The notes below the pieces were generated by a model, which did no database searches, was not told the origin of the DNA, and saw only the letters and a program-made list of their open reading frames with translations. Both the position numbers and the translations under genes were made by a program. Below, piece after piece: positions 28,229 through 37,851 of a stretch of 64,000 nt of DNA. The stretch covers positions 632,001-696,000 of the forward strand of contig NZ_CP011393.1 in assembly GCF_001644665.1 (NCBI RefSeq). The letters are read 5' to 3'. The stretch is from Fervidobacterium pennivorans. GTDB lineage: Bacteria > Thermotogota > Thermotogae > Thermotogales > Fervidobacteriaceae. The number at the start of each line of letters is the position of its first letter. The stretch's first letter is position 1.

Positions 28229-29539
28229 TTACGCACCTCCTATCGTTAGTTCTTCACTTATCTTTCCATTCAATAGATAATCGCGAACATACCCAACCAG
28301 ATAAAATGAACCAGTCACAAATTTAACATCTTCATCTGTTTCTTTTAGCAAGTCGACGGCTCTAATATAGTCTGGTTCAAGAATCACGTTTGGATTATAT
28401 CTCTTCGCAATTTCGTAGGTTTCAGCTACTTTTTCGGCCCTTTTTGAAGGTGGCTTTGTGACTATTATTAGATCGAATTTCGGAGCAATTACTTTTAGCA
28501 CACCCTCTTTATCTTTGTCATCTACTATACCAAAAACTGAAGCTCTTCTTTTTCCAGGGAAGTATAAATCTAGATTTTCGGCGAATTTTTCGGCCGCTTG
28601 TGGATTATGCGAACCATCTAATACTACTCCGTTCACCATTTCAAATCTGCCGGGTATAAATGCTTCTTCAAATGCTTTTTTTACAGCTTTTTCATTAATT
28701 CTGTGCGTAACTTCAAAAGCTTTTAATGCCAGTCCAACGTTGTATAGCTGGTGCTTTCCATTCAACCGAACTTTTATACCTTTGATGGTTGTATCACCGT
28801 AGTAATCATAGACATTTTCGTTAAACGAAAACTGAACAGGTTCCACATAGAAATCTTTCCCGTATTCGTATACTTTAGAATTTTTCTGTTTGGCAATTTG
28901 CCTTATTACTTCTAATGCCGAATCTGCCATTAAACCAACGACGACAGGCTTCTTTTCTTTTATGATTCCGGCTTTTTCAAAGGCAATTTGCTCAACAGTA
29001 TTACCGAGAACGTTCGTATGTTCTAAAGAGACGGTGCAAATTACGGAAATTTCTGGTATTATAACGTTCGTTGAATCAAACCTTCCTCCCAATCCAACTT
29101 CAACACTTCCATATTCTGCGTTCTTTTTTTTCGTTATGTAAAAATACATCGCAGTCATATACTCAAAGAAACTCGGAGAGAATTCTTCACCAAGTTTATC
29201 CATCTCTTCCGCATGTTTTTTGACCTCAAATGCTGCTTCCACAAATTCTTCTTGACTTATATTCTGTGTGTTGTAATGGAACCGCTCCAGGATTGTTGAT
29301 AAGTGTGGTGAGTAAAATCCCGTTACATTATGCCCATGGTGATATGTCAAGTATTCAAGAAAAGTTGTAACACTCCCTTTTCCATTTGAACCAGTCACAT
29401 GGAAATATTTAACTCCAGAATGGGGGTTACCCATTCTGGAGAGGAGATTTTCTATTCTGAACAAACCAAGCTTCATTGTGTTGTAAGGGCGTGTGAAGTA
29501 TAGATATTTTAGAGTGTCTAAAAATGTTGCGGAAATCAT
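28229..29539 (-). CDS. folC: Folylpolyglutamate synthase/dihydrofolate synthase
   Basis: FolC adds glutamate to folates, and in bifunctional forms to dihydropteroate. The 436-residue protein has the P-loop VTGSNGKGSV, the Mg/substrate segment SVEVGLGGRFDSTNVI, and DGSHNPQAAEKF in the C-terminal domain. All blocks of the Mur ligase fold are present. The ATG at 29539 overlaps the valS stop as ATGA, so translation is coupled. Whether this copy does one or both reactions cannot be read directly. Confidence 0.94.
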   Translation of the reverse strand: MISATFLDTLKYLYFTRPYNTMKLGLFRIENLLSRMGNPHSGVKYFHVTGSNGKGSVTTFLEYLTYHHGHNVTGFYSPHLSTILERFHYNTQNISQEEFVEAAFEVKKHAEEMDKLGEEFSPSFFEYMTAMYFYITKKKNAEYGSVEVGLGGRFDSTNVIIPEISVICTVSLEHTNVLGNTVEQIAFEKAGIIKEKKPVVVGLMADSALEVIRQIAKQKNSKVYEYGKDFYVEPVQFSFNENVYDYYGDTTIKGIKVRLNGKHQLYNVGLALKAFEVTHRINEKAVKKAFEEAFIPGRFEMVNGVVLDGSHNPQAAEKFAENLDLYFPGKRRASVFGIVDDKDKEGVLKVIAPKFDLIIVTKPPSKRAEKVAETYEIAKRYNPNVILEPDYIRAVDLLKETDEDVKFVTGSFYLVGYVRDYLLNGKISEELTIGGA

Positions 29540-32139
29540 CCCTGAGCCTCCAAGTCGGAAATTATCAATTCAATTCTATTTATCTGTTCTAAGAATGTCC
29601 TTTGCTTTTCTTTTGTTTCTTCGACGATATCCTCAGGAGCATTCTTAAGGAAGTTTTCATCTTCCAGTTTCTTTGCAAATTTTTCTAAATCTGCCTTTAG
29701 TTTTTCAACCTTTTTCTTGAGCCTTTGAACTTCCGCATTCACATCGATAAGTTCTCCAAGAGAAACGTAAGCTTCTAAGTTTAATGACACGTAAGCTGTT
29801 GCACAAAGCTTTGGCCTTGATTCTGTAAACTGAATGTTTGAAACATTGCCAAGGAATCTTATATATTCTTGCTCTTCTTCATTTAGCATTCCTTTGATAA
29901 AGAGATCTACTTTTGTTGATTGCGGAACATTTACTTCGGCTCTAACATTTCTGACGCCTCTAATGAGAGCCATTATTTCTTCGAATCTCTTCTCGGCAGT
30001 TTCGTCAACATATTCCTCTGCTACCTTTGGCCAGGGAGCAACAACTATTGATTCACCAGCAGTTGGAAGTTTTGTCCACAATTCCTCCGTCAAGAACGGC
30101 ATAAATGGATGCAACAGTCTTAAGCTCATATCGAGTACGTAAACAAGCACGTTTTGTACAATTTTCTTGTCCTCAGATTTAAGCCTATTCTTTACAGCCT
30201 CGATATACCAGTCGCAGAGTTCATCCCAGAAGAAGTTATAAATTTCTCCCGCCGCTATATTGAAATCATAGTTATCAAGTGCCTCTGTCACTTTTTTAAT
30301 CGTTTTCTGTAGCCTCGAGAGAATCCATTTATCTGACAATTTCAGGTGCTCTTTCTGAATTTCCATCTTTTCAAAGTCATCAAGGTTCATGAATACGAAT
30401 CGAGAGGCGTTCCATATCTTATTAGCAAATTTCTTGTATGTATCAAAGAATCGTACATCAAGTTTTAGGTCCCTTCCTTGTGCGGCAAGGATAGCAAGTG
30501 TAAACCTCATAGGATCGGCACCATATTCATCAATAACTTCGAGCGGATCGATTCCGTTTCCAAGAGACTTGCTCATCTTTCTACCGTATTTATCTCTTAC
30601 AAGTTGGTGTATATACACTTCACTGAACGGTTTTTCCTTCATGAATTCATAGCCCATCATTATCATTCTTGCAACCCAGAAGAAGATAATGTCAAAACCT
30701 GTGACTAAAACATCGGTTGGATAGTATCGTTTCAAGTCTTCTGTCTCCTCAGGCCAGCCCATTGTACTAAATGGCCAAAGTGCTGAGCTGAACCACGTGT
30801 CAAGTACATCTTCGTCTTGTCTTAGATTTGCGCTACCACATTTTTCACAAACCTTCGGTTCATCTTCTGAAACGTTGTAATGTCCACAATCTTGACATTG
30901 CCAGACAGGAATCCTGTGTCCCCACCAAAGTTGTCTGCTTATACACCAATCTCTGATTTCATACATCCAATTTAGATAAACTTTCTTCCATCTTTCAGGA
31001 ATGAACCTGACTTCGTCATTTTCAACAGCTTCTATCGCTCTCTTTGCCAGTGGTTTCATACTCACAAACCATTGGTCCATCAACCTTGGTTCTACAACAG
31101 TGTCACATCTGTAACAATGTCCGACTGAGTGTTTAATCTTTTCAATCTTTACAAGGTATCCCTGCGCTTCCAACTCAGCAATGACCGCCTTCCTTGCTTC
31201 AGATGCGGTTAATCCCTTGAATTTACCACCATTTTCGTTGATAACAATATTTTCGTCGAATATATCAACAAACGGCAAGTTATGCCTTTGACCTATGAGA
31301 TAGTCGTTTGGATCGTGCGCTGGTGTTACCTTCAGTGCACCAGTCCCAAACGATGGGTCAACGTAATTATCGGCTATGATTGGTAACTCTCTTCCAACTA
31401 ACGGCAATATCGCAGTCTTTCCTACGTAATTTTTGTATCTCTCATCTGACGGATGAACTGCAACAGCGGTATCACCAAGCATAGTTTCAGGTCTTGTGGT
31501 AGCTATCACCAAATAATCCTCTTCGCCTTTGATTGGATATTTGATATAGTAAAGAGCTCCCTCTTCCTCGTGATATTCCACTTCCTCATCTGAAAGCACT
31601 GTTCCACATCTGTGACACCAATTAACTATGTACTTACCTTTATAGATTAAACCCTTCTTATATAACTCTACAAAAACCTTTCTGACTGCCTTGGACAAAC
31701 CTTCATCTAGCGTGAAACGTTCACGAGTCCAGTCAACGGACGCACCAATTGACATTATTTGCTTTTTTATCTCTTCTCTGTATTTATTTGCCCAATCCCA
31801 TACAATCCTTAAGAACTCTTCTCGAGTAAAGTCTCTCCTACTTTTGCCCTGAGTAGCAATGTATTTCTCAACAGCTGTTTGCGTTGCAATACCTGCGTGG
31901 TCTTCACCAGGAAGCCATAGTACGTCGAAACCTTGCATGCGCTTGTAACGACTTAAAATATCTTGAATAGTGATATTAAGGGCATGTCCCATGTGAATTC
32001 TGCCCGTGATATTTGGCGGTGGAATAACAATTGAGTACTTTGGACCACTCCCCTTTGGCGTAAAATAACCTTTTTCAAGCCACTTTTTGTACCACTTCAT
32101 CTCAATATTTGTTGGGTCATATCGCGTTCCTATCTCCAT
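29536..32139 (-). CDS. valS: Valine-tRNA ligase
   Basis: ValRS charges tRNA-Val. The 867-residue class I enzyme has the HIGH-type motif in NITGRIHMGHAL, KMSKS in GRKMSKSLGNG, a large editing insertion (TTRPETMLGDTAVAVHP), zinc-type cysteine pairs (CHRCGTVLSDEE, CQDCGHYNV and CEKCG), and the C-terminal coiled-coil arm (EVQRLKKKVEKLKADLEKF). ATG 32139 has GGAGGTG at normal spacing; an earlier in-frame ATG would overlap further into the GGDEF gene. It follows the degenerate GGDEF gene with a 23-base overlap and precedes folC. Confidence 0.97.
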   Translation of the reverse strand: MEIGTRYDPTNIEMKWYKKWLEKGYFTPKGSGPKYSIVIPPPNITGRIHMGHALNITIQDILSRYKRMQGFDVLWLPGEDHAGIATQTAVEKYIATQGKSRRDFTREEFLRIVWDWANKYREEIKKQIMSIGASVDWTRERFTLDEGLSKAVRKVFVELYKKGLIYKGKYIVNWCHRCGTVLSDEEVEYHEEEGALYYIKYPIKGEEDYLVIATTRPETMLGDTAVAVHPSDERYKNYVGKTAILPLVGRELPIIADNYVDPSFGTGALKVTPAHDPNDYLIGQRHNLPFVDIFDENIVINENGGKFKGLTASEARKAVIAELEAQGYLVKIEKIKHSVGHCYRCDTVVEPRLMDQWFVSMKPLAKRAIEAVENDEVRFIPERWKKVYLNWMYEIRDWCISRQLWWGHRIPVWQCQDCGHYNVSEDEPKVCEKCGSANLRQDEDVLDTWFSSALWPFSTMGWPEETEDLKRYYPTDVLVTGFDIIFFWVARMIMMGYEFMKEKPFSEVYIHQLVRDKYGRKMSKSLGNGIDPLEVIDEYGADPMRFTLAILAAQGRDLKLDVRFFDTYKKFANKIWNASRFVFMNLDDFEKMEIQKEHLKLSDKWILSRLQKTIKKVTEALDNYDFNIAAGEIYNFFWDELCDWYIEAVKNRLKSEDKKIVQNVLVYVLDMSLRLLHPFMPFLTEELWTKLPTAGESIVVAPWPKVAEEYVDETAEKRFEEIMALIRGVRNVRAEVNVPQSTKVDLFIKGMLNEEEQEYIRFLGNVSNIQFTESRPKLCATAYVSLNLEAYVSLGELIDVNAEVQRLKKKVEKLKADLEKFAKKLEDENFLKNAPEDIVEETKEKQRTFLEQINRIELIISDLEAQG

Positions 32140-32548
32140 CCTTGACACCTCCGGTAGCACTTATTTCTATGTCACAATCTATCTGTATTCTCTCTGAACC
32201 GTAGGTTAACAGAAGGTAGTGCAAAGAATCCTTTATTCTATTAGAAATCTTCATGACCTCATTTTCTCCTACCCCGTGGAGAACTATACAAAAATCGTTC
32301 CCTTCAAGTTTGCAAACAAAATCCTTGGGTATCCTCACACTGTGTTTTATAACAGAAGAAACTCTAGAGAGCACAAAATTTCTTAAATCTTCGGTGCTAG
32401 CTTGAAATTTCAGTGTGATGTGCAAAACATAAAATTTTTCATTGCTTTGCCTAAGTTCTTCAAATACGTTTTTTACGAACTCCTGATTTGGAAGTCTCGT
32501 AATTGGATCAACCCATTCGCCTGTTAATAACTTGTGAATACCCTTCAT
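32117..32548 (-). CDS. Short degenerate GGDEF-like protein
   Basis: The protein of about 143 residues begins near WVDPITRLPNQEFV, matching the D-x-LT-x-LxN start of GGDEF domains, and continues with helices of that fold, but the signature loop is CKLEGNDFCIVL instead of GGDEF. The catalytic glycines and acidic pair are missing, so cyclase activity is unlikely. Degenerate GGDEF domains often bind c-di-GMP or GTP as sensors. It has GGGAGGT before ATG 32548 and overlaps valS by 23 bases, an odd pairing for a signalling protein. The promoter candidate is at 32579-32607. Confidence 0.72.
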   Translation of the reverse strand: MKGIHKLLTGEWVDPITRLPNQEFVKNVFEELRQSNEKFYVLHITLKFQASTEDLRNFVLSRVSSVIKHSVRIPKDFVCKLEGNDFCIVLHGVGENEVMKISNRIKDSLHYLLLTYGSERIQIDCDIEISATGGVKDGDRNAI

Positions 32549-32578
32549 CCGAATACCTCCCACTTTCCTGTTTAAATT

Positions 32579-32607
32579 ATTTTACCACATTTGTCATATT
32601 GTGAGAA
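32579..32607 (-). promoter_or_regulatory. Candidate promoter of the GGDEF-valS-folC-rsfS-mtaD operon
   Basis: Minus-strand TTCTCA (32607-32602) and TAAAAT (32584-32579) are 17 bases apart, about 30 bases before the GGDEF-like start. The -35 matches four of six consensus bases. Confidence 0.45.
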
Positions 32608-32715
32608 TATGGCATGTGTGATAGAATAAGTAACGAAATTTAAATTGTTCGCATGACAAACTTTTAAATGACTAAAAGTGATAAACAAGAACCTAGAAAG
32701 GAGTGTAAAAATTTT

Positions 32716-33831
32716 ATGGGGTTTAATTTAATGTCGCTACTTTCAATATTTTCACACTTCTTTTTAGACTTTTACGTTTCTTTCTTCAATCCCTTGGGAC
32801 CGTTCATTATTCAGAAATTTCCAATAGAAATTCGCATACTCACCTCTTTTTTGGCATTATCATCAGCGATAGCTAGCCTTTTGCAGATATTCTTTGGATT
32901 CTTTTTTGACAGAGTCAAATACACCAAGAGTTTGCTCTTTACAATGTATGTTTTGGAAGCGATAGGTGTATCACTGATAGGTATTTCCACAAACTTTTGG
33001 ATGTTCATATCCGCGGTTTTTGTTGTTAGAATTGCAAACTCTGCCTTTCATCCTTTAGGTGCTTCTATGGCTGGCGAGGTTGGTGGTCGGAGTGTTGCAT
33101 TCTTCTCTATTGCAGGAACAATTGGTGCTGCACTCGGACCTGTTTTTATATCCATTTATGTATCACATTTTCCGATAGAATCACTTTGGGTTGTATCACT
33201 ACCGGCATTTATTTTAGCTAGTTTCTTACTCAGACTTAATATTCCAAACAGGACTGTGCACAACTCAAAATTCGACTTAAGAGAGGTTGCAAAACTATTG
33301 CCCATACTATTAGTTGTCACGGTTCGAAGTTTTCTCATGTCTGTTGTCCACGCTTATACACCTATATACGTCACAAAAATACGCTCTTATTCGATTTCTC
33401 TCTCAGGTTTGTTAATAACAAGTGGAATGATTGCAGGCGTCTTTGCAAACTACCTCGGAGTTATTTTAATGGAGAAAATAGGTGCGAAGAAACAAGATTT
33501 AGCAGCATTTATAGGTATGGGGTTAGCGATATGCTGGTTAATATCCAGTAAAAGTGTTTTACCAATTTTCATTTCCTTTGTCCTTTTTGACTTTTTTGGA
33601 TTTTTGCTCATGTCAGCAAATGTTGTTCAAGCACAGAAAATATTACCGAATAGGAAAGCCTTAGCATCATCTGTTGCTATGGGGTTTGCATGGTCATTGG
33701 GGGATTTCATAGCAACTGGTTATAATTCTGTATTCGGCAACGATGTGGTTTTATCATTAGGGCTTGCTATACCCGTAGCTTTTGTAGCGTCGATATATTT
33801 CGGGATCGTCCAAAAATTTGATACAAAATAA
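32716..33831 (+). CDS. MFS transporter, fosmidomycin-resistance-like
   Basis: A 12-helix major facilitator protein. The N-terminal LLSIFSHFFLDFYVSFFNPLG and the AFHPLGASMAGEVGG segment resemble the Fsr fosmidomycin/drug efflux branch. It would export a small molecule using the proton gradient. The start is uncertain: ATG 32716 has AAGGAG at 32697-32702 (12-base gap), while the first ATG at 32668 has no site. It stands alone between divergent valS operon and rlmD, so no substrate is suggested by context. Confidence 0.82.
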   Translation: MGFNLMSLLSIFSHFFLDFYVSFFNPLGPFIIQKFPIEIRILTSFLALSSAIASLLQIFFGFFFDRVKYTKSLLFTMYVLEAIGVSLIGISTNFWMFISAVFVVRIANSAFHPLGASMAGEVGGRSVAFFSIAGTIGAALGPVFISIYVSHFPIESLWVVSLPAFILASFLLRLNIPNRTVHNSKFDLREVAKLLPILLVVTVRSFLMSVVHAYTPIYVTKIRSYSISLSGLLITSGMIAGVFANYLGVILMEKIGAKKQDLAAFIGMGLAICWLISSKSVLPIFISFVLFDFFGFLLMSANVVQAQKILPNRKALASSVAMGFAWSLGDFIATGYNSVFGNDVVLSLGLAIPVAFVASIYFGIVQKFDTK

Positions 33832-33891
33832 TCTGTGTGTTAAAATTGGGTAAGAATGACTTAGACACGATAAAGCAGGAGGAAGATGGTT

Positions 33892-35262
33892 ATGACTGAT
33901 AAAGACTTTTACAAAAAAAGTGAAAAAGTTGAGCAACTTTACACAGTTTACATAGAAAGGTACGCTTACGGAGGGTACGGTATTGGAAAACTGCCCGGTG
34001 GTAAATTGGTTTTTGTTGAGGGGACATATCCGGGTGATTTGGCTGAAATAGAAGTCGTGCAAGAAAAATCTGATGTGGCTTTTGGAAGGTTGAAAACTTT
34101 ACTTGAAAAGTCAGAGTTTCGAAGAACACCTAGGTGTAAATATTACGGTATTTGTGGCGGATGTCAGATGATGGACGTCAAGTACGAAAAGCAACTTGAA
34201 TTAAAGACCCTGGTTGTAAAGGAACAGTTGAAACGGATAGGAAAGATTGATGTCGATGTAAATCCAACTATTCCAAGTGATTTAGAATTCGGATACAGGA
34301 ATAAAATGGAATTTGCGTTTTTTTACAGCAATACTGAAGGAGTTATACTGGGATTGAAAATGAGAAATAGCAACAAGGTAATAAATATAAAGGAATGTCC
34401 TATTTCGCCTTCTTCATTTAACAAGGTGCTCGAAGTCGCGCCTGAAATTGTTGAATTGAGCAAAGCTAAGATTTACAATCCGAGAACGGGTTCTGGTATG
34501 CTTAAGCATTTGGTTATGAGGTATTCCCATTCAAATAATCAAACTATGGCAATATTCGTAACAAAAACCGAAAGGTTTGATGAGGCAAAATTTATACGTG
34601 CTGAACTACTTAGAAGAGTTCCACAAGTAAACTCTATTATCCATGTTATGAACTCTTCCGACAGCGTAGTTTTAAGAGGACCGTATAAAACACTTTATGG
34701 TTCAGGCGTTTTGGAAGTGGAGATGGATTATGAAAAATTCCAAATTCCACCAACCGCTTTCTTCCAAAATAATTACCATATAGCAGCTAAGATGATAGAA
34801 TACGTTACTAAGCAACTTGACCTAAAAGGAAACGAAAAGGTCTTAGATTTATACGCAGGCGTAGGAACGTTTACAATGAGGTTGGCGATGCTTTCGAAAT
34901 ATGTTGTCGCTGTTGAAAGTTCGCATATAGCGGTCAAAGCAGGGAGAGCAAACGCCAATATAAACAACTTGAGAAATGTAAAATATGAAGAAACAGATGT
35001 TGAGGAATTCATTCGTTCTTACGATGATAAAGCAAATGTAATCGTGCTCGACCCTCCAAGAGGAGGCGCAGGAAAGTCCGTATGTGAACATATAATAAGA
35101 GTTAAACCCGAGAAAATCGCATATATTTCTTGCGATCCATCAACACTTGCAAGGGACTTGGCCGTTTTGAAAGAACACTACAACATACTAGCCGTTCAAC
35201 CATTTGACATGTTTCCTCAAACGTATCATGTTGAGACGGTGGTATTGATGTCAAGGGTATAA
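33892..35262 (+). CDS. rlmD: 23S rRNA (uracil-C5)-methyltransferase, RlmD/RumA family
   Basis: The protein has an N-terminal TRAM RNA-binding domain (YTVYIERYAYGGYGIGKL), a 4Fe-4S cysteine set in CKYYGICGGC plus an upstream Cys, a SAM-binding motif LDLYAGVGTFTMRLA, LDPPRGGAGKS, and the catalytic cysteine in SCDPSTLARDL. It methylates uracil C5 in 23S rRNA. ATG 33892 is preferred because AGGAGG at 33877-33882 is only three bases from ATG 33886. A terminator follows at 35294. A short divergent copy of its 3' end is found 2.6 kb downstream at 37852. Confidence 0.92.
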   Translation: MTDKDFYKKSEKVEQLYTVYIERYAYGGYGIGKLPGGKLVFVEGTYPGDLAEIEVVQEKSDVAFGRLKTLLEKSEFRRTPRCKYYGICGGCQMMDVKYEKQLELKTLVVKEQLKRIGKIDVDVNPTIPSDLEFGYRNKMEFAFFYSNTEGVILGLKMRNSNKVINIKECPISPSSFNKVLEVAPEIVELSKAKIYNPRTGSGMLKHLVMRYSHSNNQTMAIFVTKTERFDEAKFIRAELLRRVPQVNSIIHVMNSSDSVVLRGPYKTLYGSGVLEVEMDYEKFQIPPTAFFQNNYHIAAKMIEYVTKQLDLKGNEKVLDLYAGVGTFTMRLAMLSKYVVAVESSHIAVKAGRANANINNLRNVKYEETDVEEFIRSYDDKANVIVLDPPRGGAGKSVCEHIIRVKPEKIAYISCDPSTLARDLAVLKEHYNILAVQPFDMFPQTYHVETVVLMSRV

Positions 35263-35293
35263 AAATAAGGTGTATTTAAAACATTGATAAATC

Positions 35294-35366
35294 AAGGGTT
35301 TCCAAGTGTAGTTAGTTTTTCTAGATTATTTTCTAGAGCTGATAATGCTGGGAAACCCTTATTTTT
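35294..35366 (+). terminator. Terminator after rlmD, with an inner hairpin
   Basis: AAGGGTTTCC (35294-35303) pairs perfectly with GGAAACCCTT (35351-35360), followed by ATTTTTA. The 47-base loop contains a second hairpin, TCTAGA on both sides of TTATTT. The rest of 35367-35582 is AT-rich with no gene that I can support. Confidence 0.75.
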
Positions 35367-35582
35367 AGTGGTTGAGGAAACATATCAAAGACTAAAATTG
35401 CCATAGGGTTGAGTTGACAGATTAGATGGATTGGTAGGGTTGTGGAGATAGGATAGATGTGATAAGATATTTTAAATAGCCTACATATCATAAATAATGT
35501 TTTGCTATATGTTGAATAGTCAGTGTGTACGTTTATAAAATTTTAAGGCTTTATTTTATATGAATTGGAAGTGGGGATCAGC

Positions 35583-35843
35583 ATGTTTAAAAAAATAAAT
35601 AATTTCTTGAATTGTTTAATTGGTTCATTTATCGGTGTGTTTATTGCTCATAGTATATATACATATTTTGATTTTAGAAATAATCCAGGTTTATATGAGA
35701 TTCAATCGACACCTTGGCACATGAGTATTCAAGTATATGGGTGGGGTACTGCTGTAATAATATTTATTGCTATTATTCTTAAGTTATTAATAAAAAAGAA
35801 AATGAAAGAAATTAATAATACTTTTTATGTTGATTGTTTATAA
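35583..35843 (+). CDS. Small membrane protein of clostridial type
   Basis: The 86-residue protein has two membrane helices (about 9-29 and 55-77) and a short loop with PGLYEIQSTPWHMSIQVYG, then a basic end. It resembles small proteins that I associate with Firmicutes regulatory or resistance loci, but function is unknown. ATG 35583 has a GGGGA site shortly before it. AT content and codon use resemble the next two genes and differ from the flanking core genes, suggesting transfer as one cassette. Confidence 0.6.
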   Translation: MFKKINNFLNCLIGSFIGVFIAHSIYTYFDFRNNPGLYEIQSTPWHMSIQVYGWGTAVIIFIAIILKLLIKKKMKEINNTFYVDCL

Positions 35844-35867
35844 AAAATATTAATTTGGAGGTAGAAC

Positions 35868-36794
35868 ATGTCTAAAAACCCAAAAGTTCATTTTATACCA
35901 CCTAAACCTCCAAAACGAGAGAAAAGAGTAGGTATTTACTGCCGGGTCAGTAGTAATAGTTTTGAACAATTGAAAAGCCTTACTGCTCAAGTATCTGCCC
36001 TTACAAGGGTAACTGCGGCCACGCCTCAATGGTTACTTGTTGATGTTTATATGGATATTGCCTCTGGGAAAACCGGTTCTTCTCGCAAAGAGTTCTCTCG
36101 TATGCTTGAAGATTGCAACTCCCATAATCTAGATATAATACTCACTAAGAGTATTAGCCGATTTGGTAGAGATACAGTGGATACACTTGAAGCATTAAAT
36201 CAACTAAAAACGTTAGGAGTTCGTGTAATATTTGAGCAAGAAGATCTAGATACTGCAAATACAGATAGTGACCTTATGATATCTATCATCGAAGCTATTG
36301 CACAGGCGGAAAATGAATCTAGAAGTGATAATATAAAATGGGGTATTAAACAAAGAGCGGCACAAGGCACTTCAAAGCTGTATAACCGTAAATGTTATGG
36401 CTATAAAAATGATGTTGATGGCAGTCTTATTATAGATGATGAAGAGGCTAAAAATGTACAGCTAATATTTGATTTTTACCTTCAAGGCAAAAGTATTATA
36501 GGAATAATTGAAGAGTTAGAAAAGCTTGGTATTAAATCCCCAACTGGAAAAGATAAGTGGAGTAAAAGGACAATTGATGTAATGTTAAGTAATGAAAAAT
36601 ATATAGGAATAGTTCGACTATTAAATTCAGGGAAGTACGAAGCTCATTATATTTCTGAAGATAATAATCCTTCTATTATAAGTGATGAACAGTTTAAGGC
36701 AGTACAGATTGAGAAGGCAAATAGAAGTAATGTTATAAAGGGTGAAGATGGCAACCAGAGAAAAAATAAAAAGTACAGTTCTAAGAGAAAATAG
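35868..36794 (+). CDS. Large serine recombinase, C-terminally truncated
   Basis: The N-terminal resolvase domain has YCRVSSN with the catalytic serine near residue 28, then the arginine-containing SKSISRFGRDTVDTL segment. It continues into the recombinase DNA-binding domain (YNRKCYGYKND, LNSGKYEAHYISE). The protein stops at residue 308 in a KKYSSKRK segment, just where a zinc ribbon and coiled coil normally begin. It is thus a truncated large serine integrase, or a naturally short variant. It may have brought in the cassette and since lost function. AGGT-type ribosome site GGAGGT precedes the ATG. Confidence 0.8.
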   Translation: MSKNPKVHFIPPKPPKREKRVGIYCRVSSNSFEQLKSLTAQVSALTRVTAATPQWLLVDVYMDIASGKTGSSRKEFSRMLEDCNSHNLDIILTKSISRFGRDTVDTLEALNQLKTLGVRVIFEQEDLDTANTDSDLMISIIEAIAQAENESRSDNIKWGIKQRAAQGTSKLYNRKCYGYKNDVDGSLIIDDEEAKNVQLIFDFYLQGKSIIGIIEELEKLGIKSPTGKDKWSKRTIDVMLSNEKYIGIVRLLNSGKYEAHYISEDNNPSIISDEQFKAVQIEKANRSNVIKGEDGNQRKNKKYSSKRK

Positions 36795-36823
36795 CAAATT
36801 TGGATTTATGGAGGTTATTTGGA

Positions 36824-37690
36824 TTGAAAAAAATGAAAAATAATAATAAATCAAAAAGAATCATCATAATTACAATTCTAATCTTATTGGCTGTTTTTGG
36901 AGGTATAACCGTCTGGGGTAATCTTACAGTAGGCACCACTCGTTATAAGATAACTTTGGAGCGTTTGCCAGTTGCATTTGAAGGATATAAGATTGCACAG
37001 ATTGCAGATTTGCATAATTCAGAATTTGGAGAGGATAATTCGAAAACAATTAAAATCTTGAAAGAGGAGAATCCTGATATCATTGTTATTACTGGTGATC
37101 TGGTAGATTCAAATCACATGGACATAGACATTGCAATAAAGTTTATTCAACAGGCGGTAAAAATTTCTCCGTGCTATTATGTGACAGGCAACCATGAGGC
37201 ATGGATTGGAGATATCTACTATGAACTGGAAGAACAATTGCTCGACGCAGGTGTCACTGTATTACGTGATGAGGTGATTACAATATCGAATGATAAAGAC
37301 AGCATTCAACTGATTGGTTTGGACGATCCTGATTTTTCAGATCAGGCTCCTTACCTTCAAGAGAGCATGCTAGAGGCTAAACTTTACAATATGAATTTAA
37401 AAGATGGGTTCAAGATTTTATTGTCGCACAGACCAGAATTCTTTGGAGTATATGTAAAAAATGACATTGATTTAGTTCTCAGTGGTCATGCACATGGCGG
37501 GCAGTTCAGAATTCCTTTTATAGGGGGCGTTATTGCTCCAAATCAGGGGTTTTTCCCAAAATATGATGCAGGAGAATATCATGAAGCCAATACTACGATG
37601 ATTGTCAGTCGTGGTATTGGAAACAGCATAATTCCTGTAAGAATTAATAACAGGCCAGAAGTGGTTATTGTCCAATTATATTCTCAATGA
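36824..37690 (+). CDS. Membrane-anchored metallophosphoesterase, YkuE-like
   Basis: An N-terminal membrane anchor (IIIITILILLAVFGGITV) is followed by a calcineurin-like phosphoesterase domain with all metal motifs: IADLHN, GDLVDS, GNHEAW, LLSHRPE and SGHAHGGQ. Family members hydrolyse phosphomonoesters or lipid phosphates at the outer face of the membrane; UDP-diacylglucosamine-type substrates are typical for close folds but not proven here. TTG 36824 fits GGAGG at 36810-36814. It overlaps nothing but begins 29 bases after the recombinase stop; composition suggests shared foreign origin. Confidence 0.82.
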   Translation: MKKMKNNNKSKRIIIITILILLAVFGGITVWGNLTVGTTRYKITLERLPVAFEGYKIAQIADLHNSEFGEDNSKTIKILKEENPDIIVITGDLVDSNHMDIDIAIKFIQQAVKISPCYYVTGNHEAWIGDIYYELEEQLLDAGVTVLRDEVITISNDKDSIQLIGLDDPDFSDQAPYLQESMLEAKLYNMNLKDGFKILLSHRPEFFGVYVKNDIDLVLSGHAHGGQFRIPFIGGVIAPNQGFFPKYDAGEYHEANTTMIVSRGIGNSIIPVRINNRPEVVIVQLYSQ

Positions 37691-37851
37691 TAAAACCTAG
37701 CTTACAGGGTCTTTTGAAGCATAAAAACAAAATAGCCTACTTTCTTAAAGGTAAGCATAGATGACATAGAAAAGAAAAACGACGAGTAAACATTGATAAA
37801 TAAAGATATCTTACGATTTATTGACTTATTCCATAAATAGCCTAAGTATTT

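Larger units (their letters stand above)
35474..37844. repeat. Short direct repeats flanking the recombinase cassette
   Basis: AAATAGCCTA occurs at 35474, 37730 and 37835. The first and last lie on either side of the block with the small membrane protein, recombinase and phosphoesterase, so they could be remains of attachment or target sites. Ten bases in AT-rich DNA is weak evidence, and the middle copy spoils a simple pattern. Confidence 0.25.
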
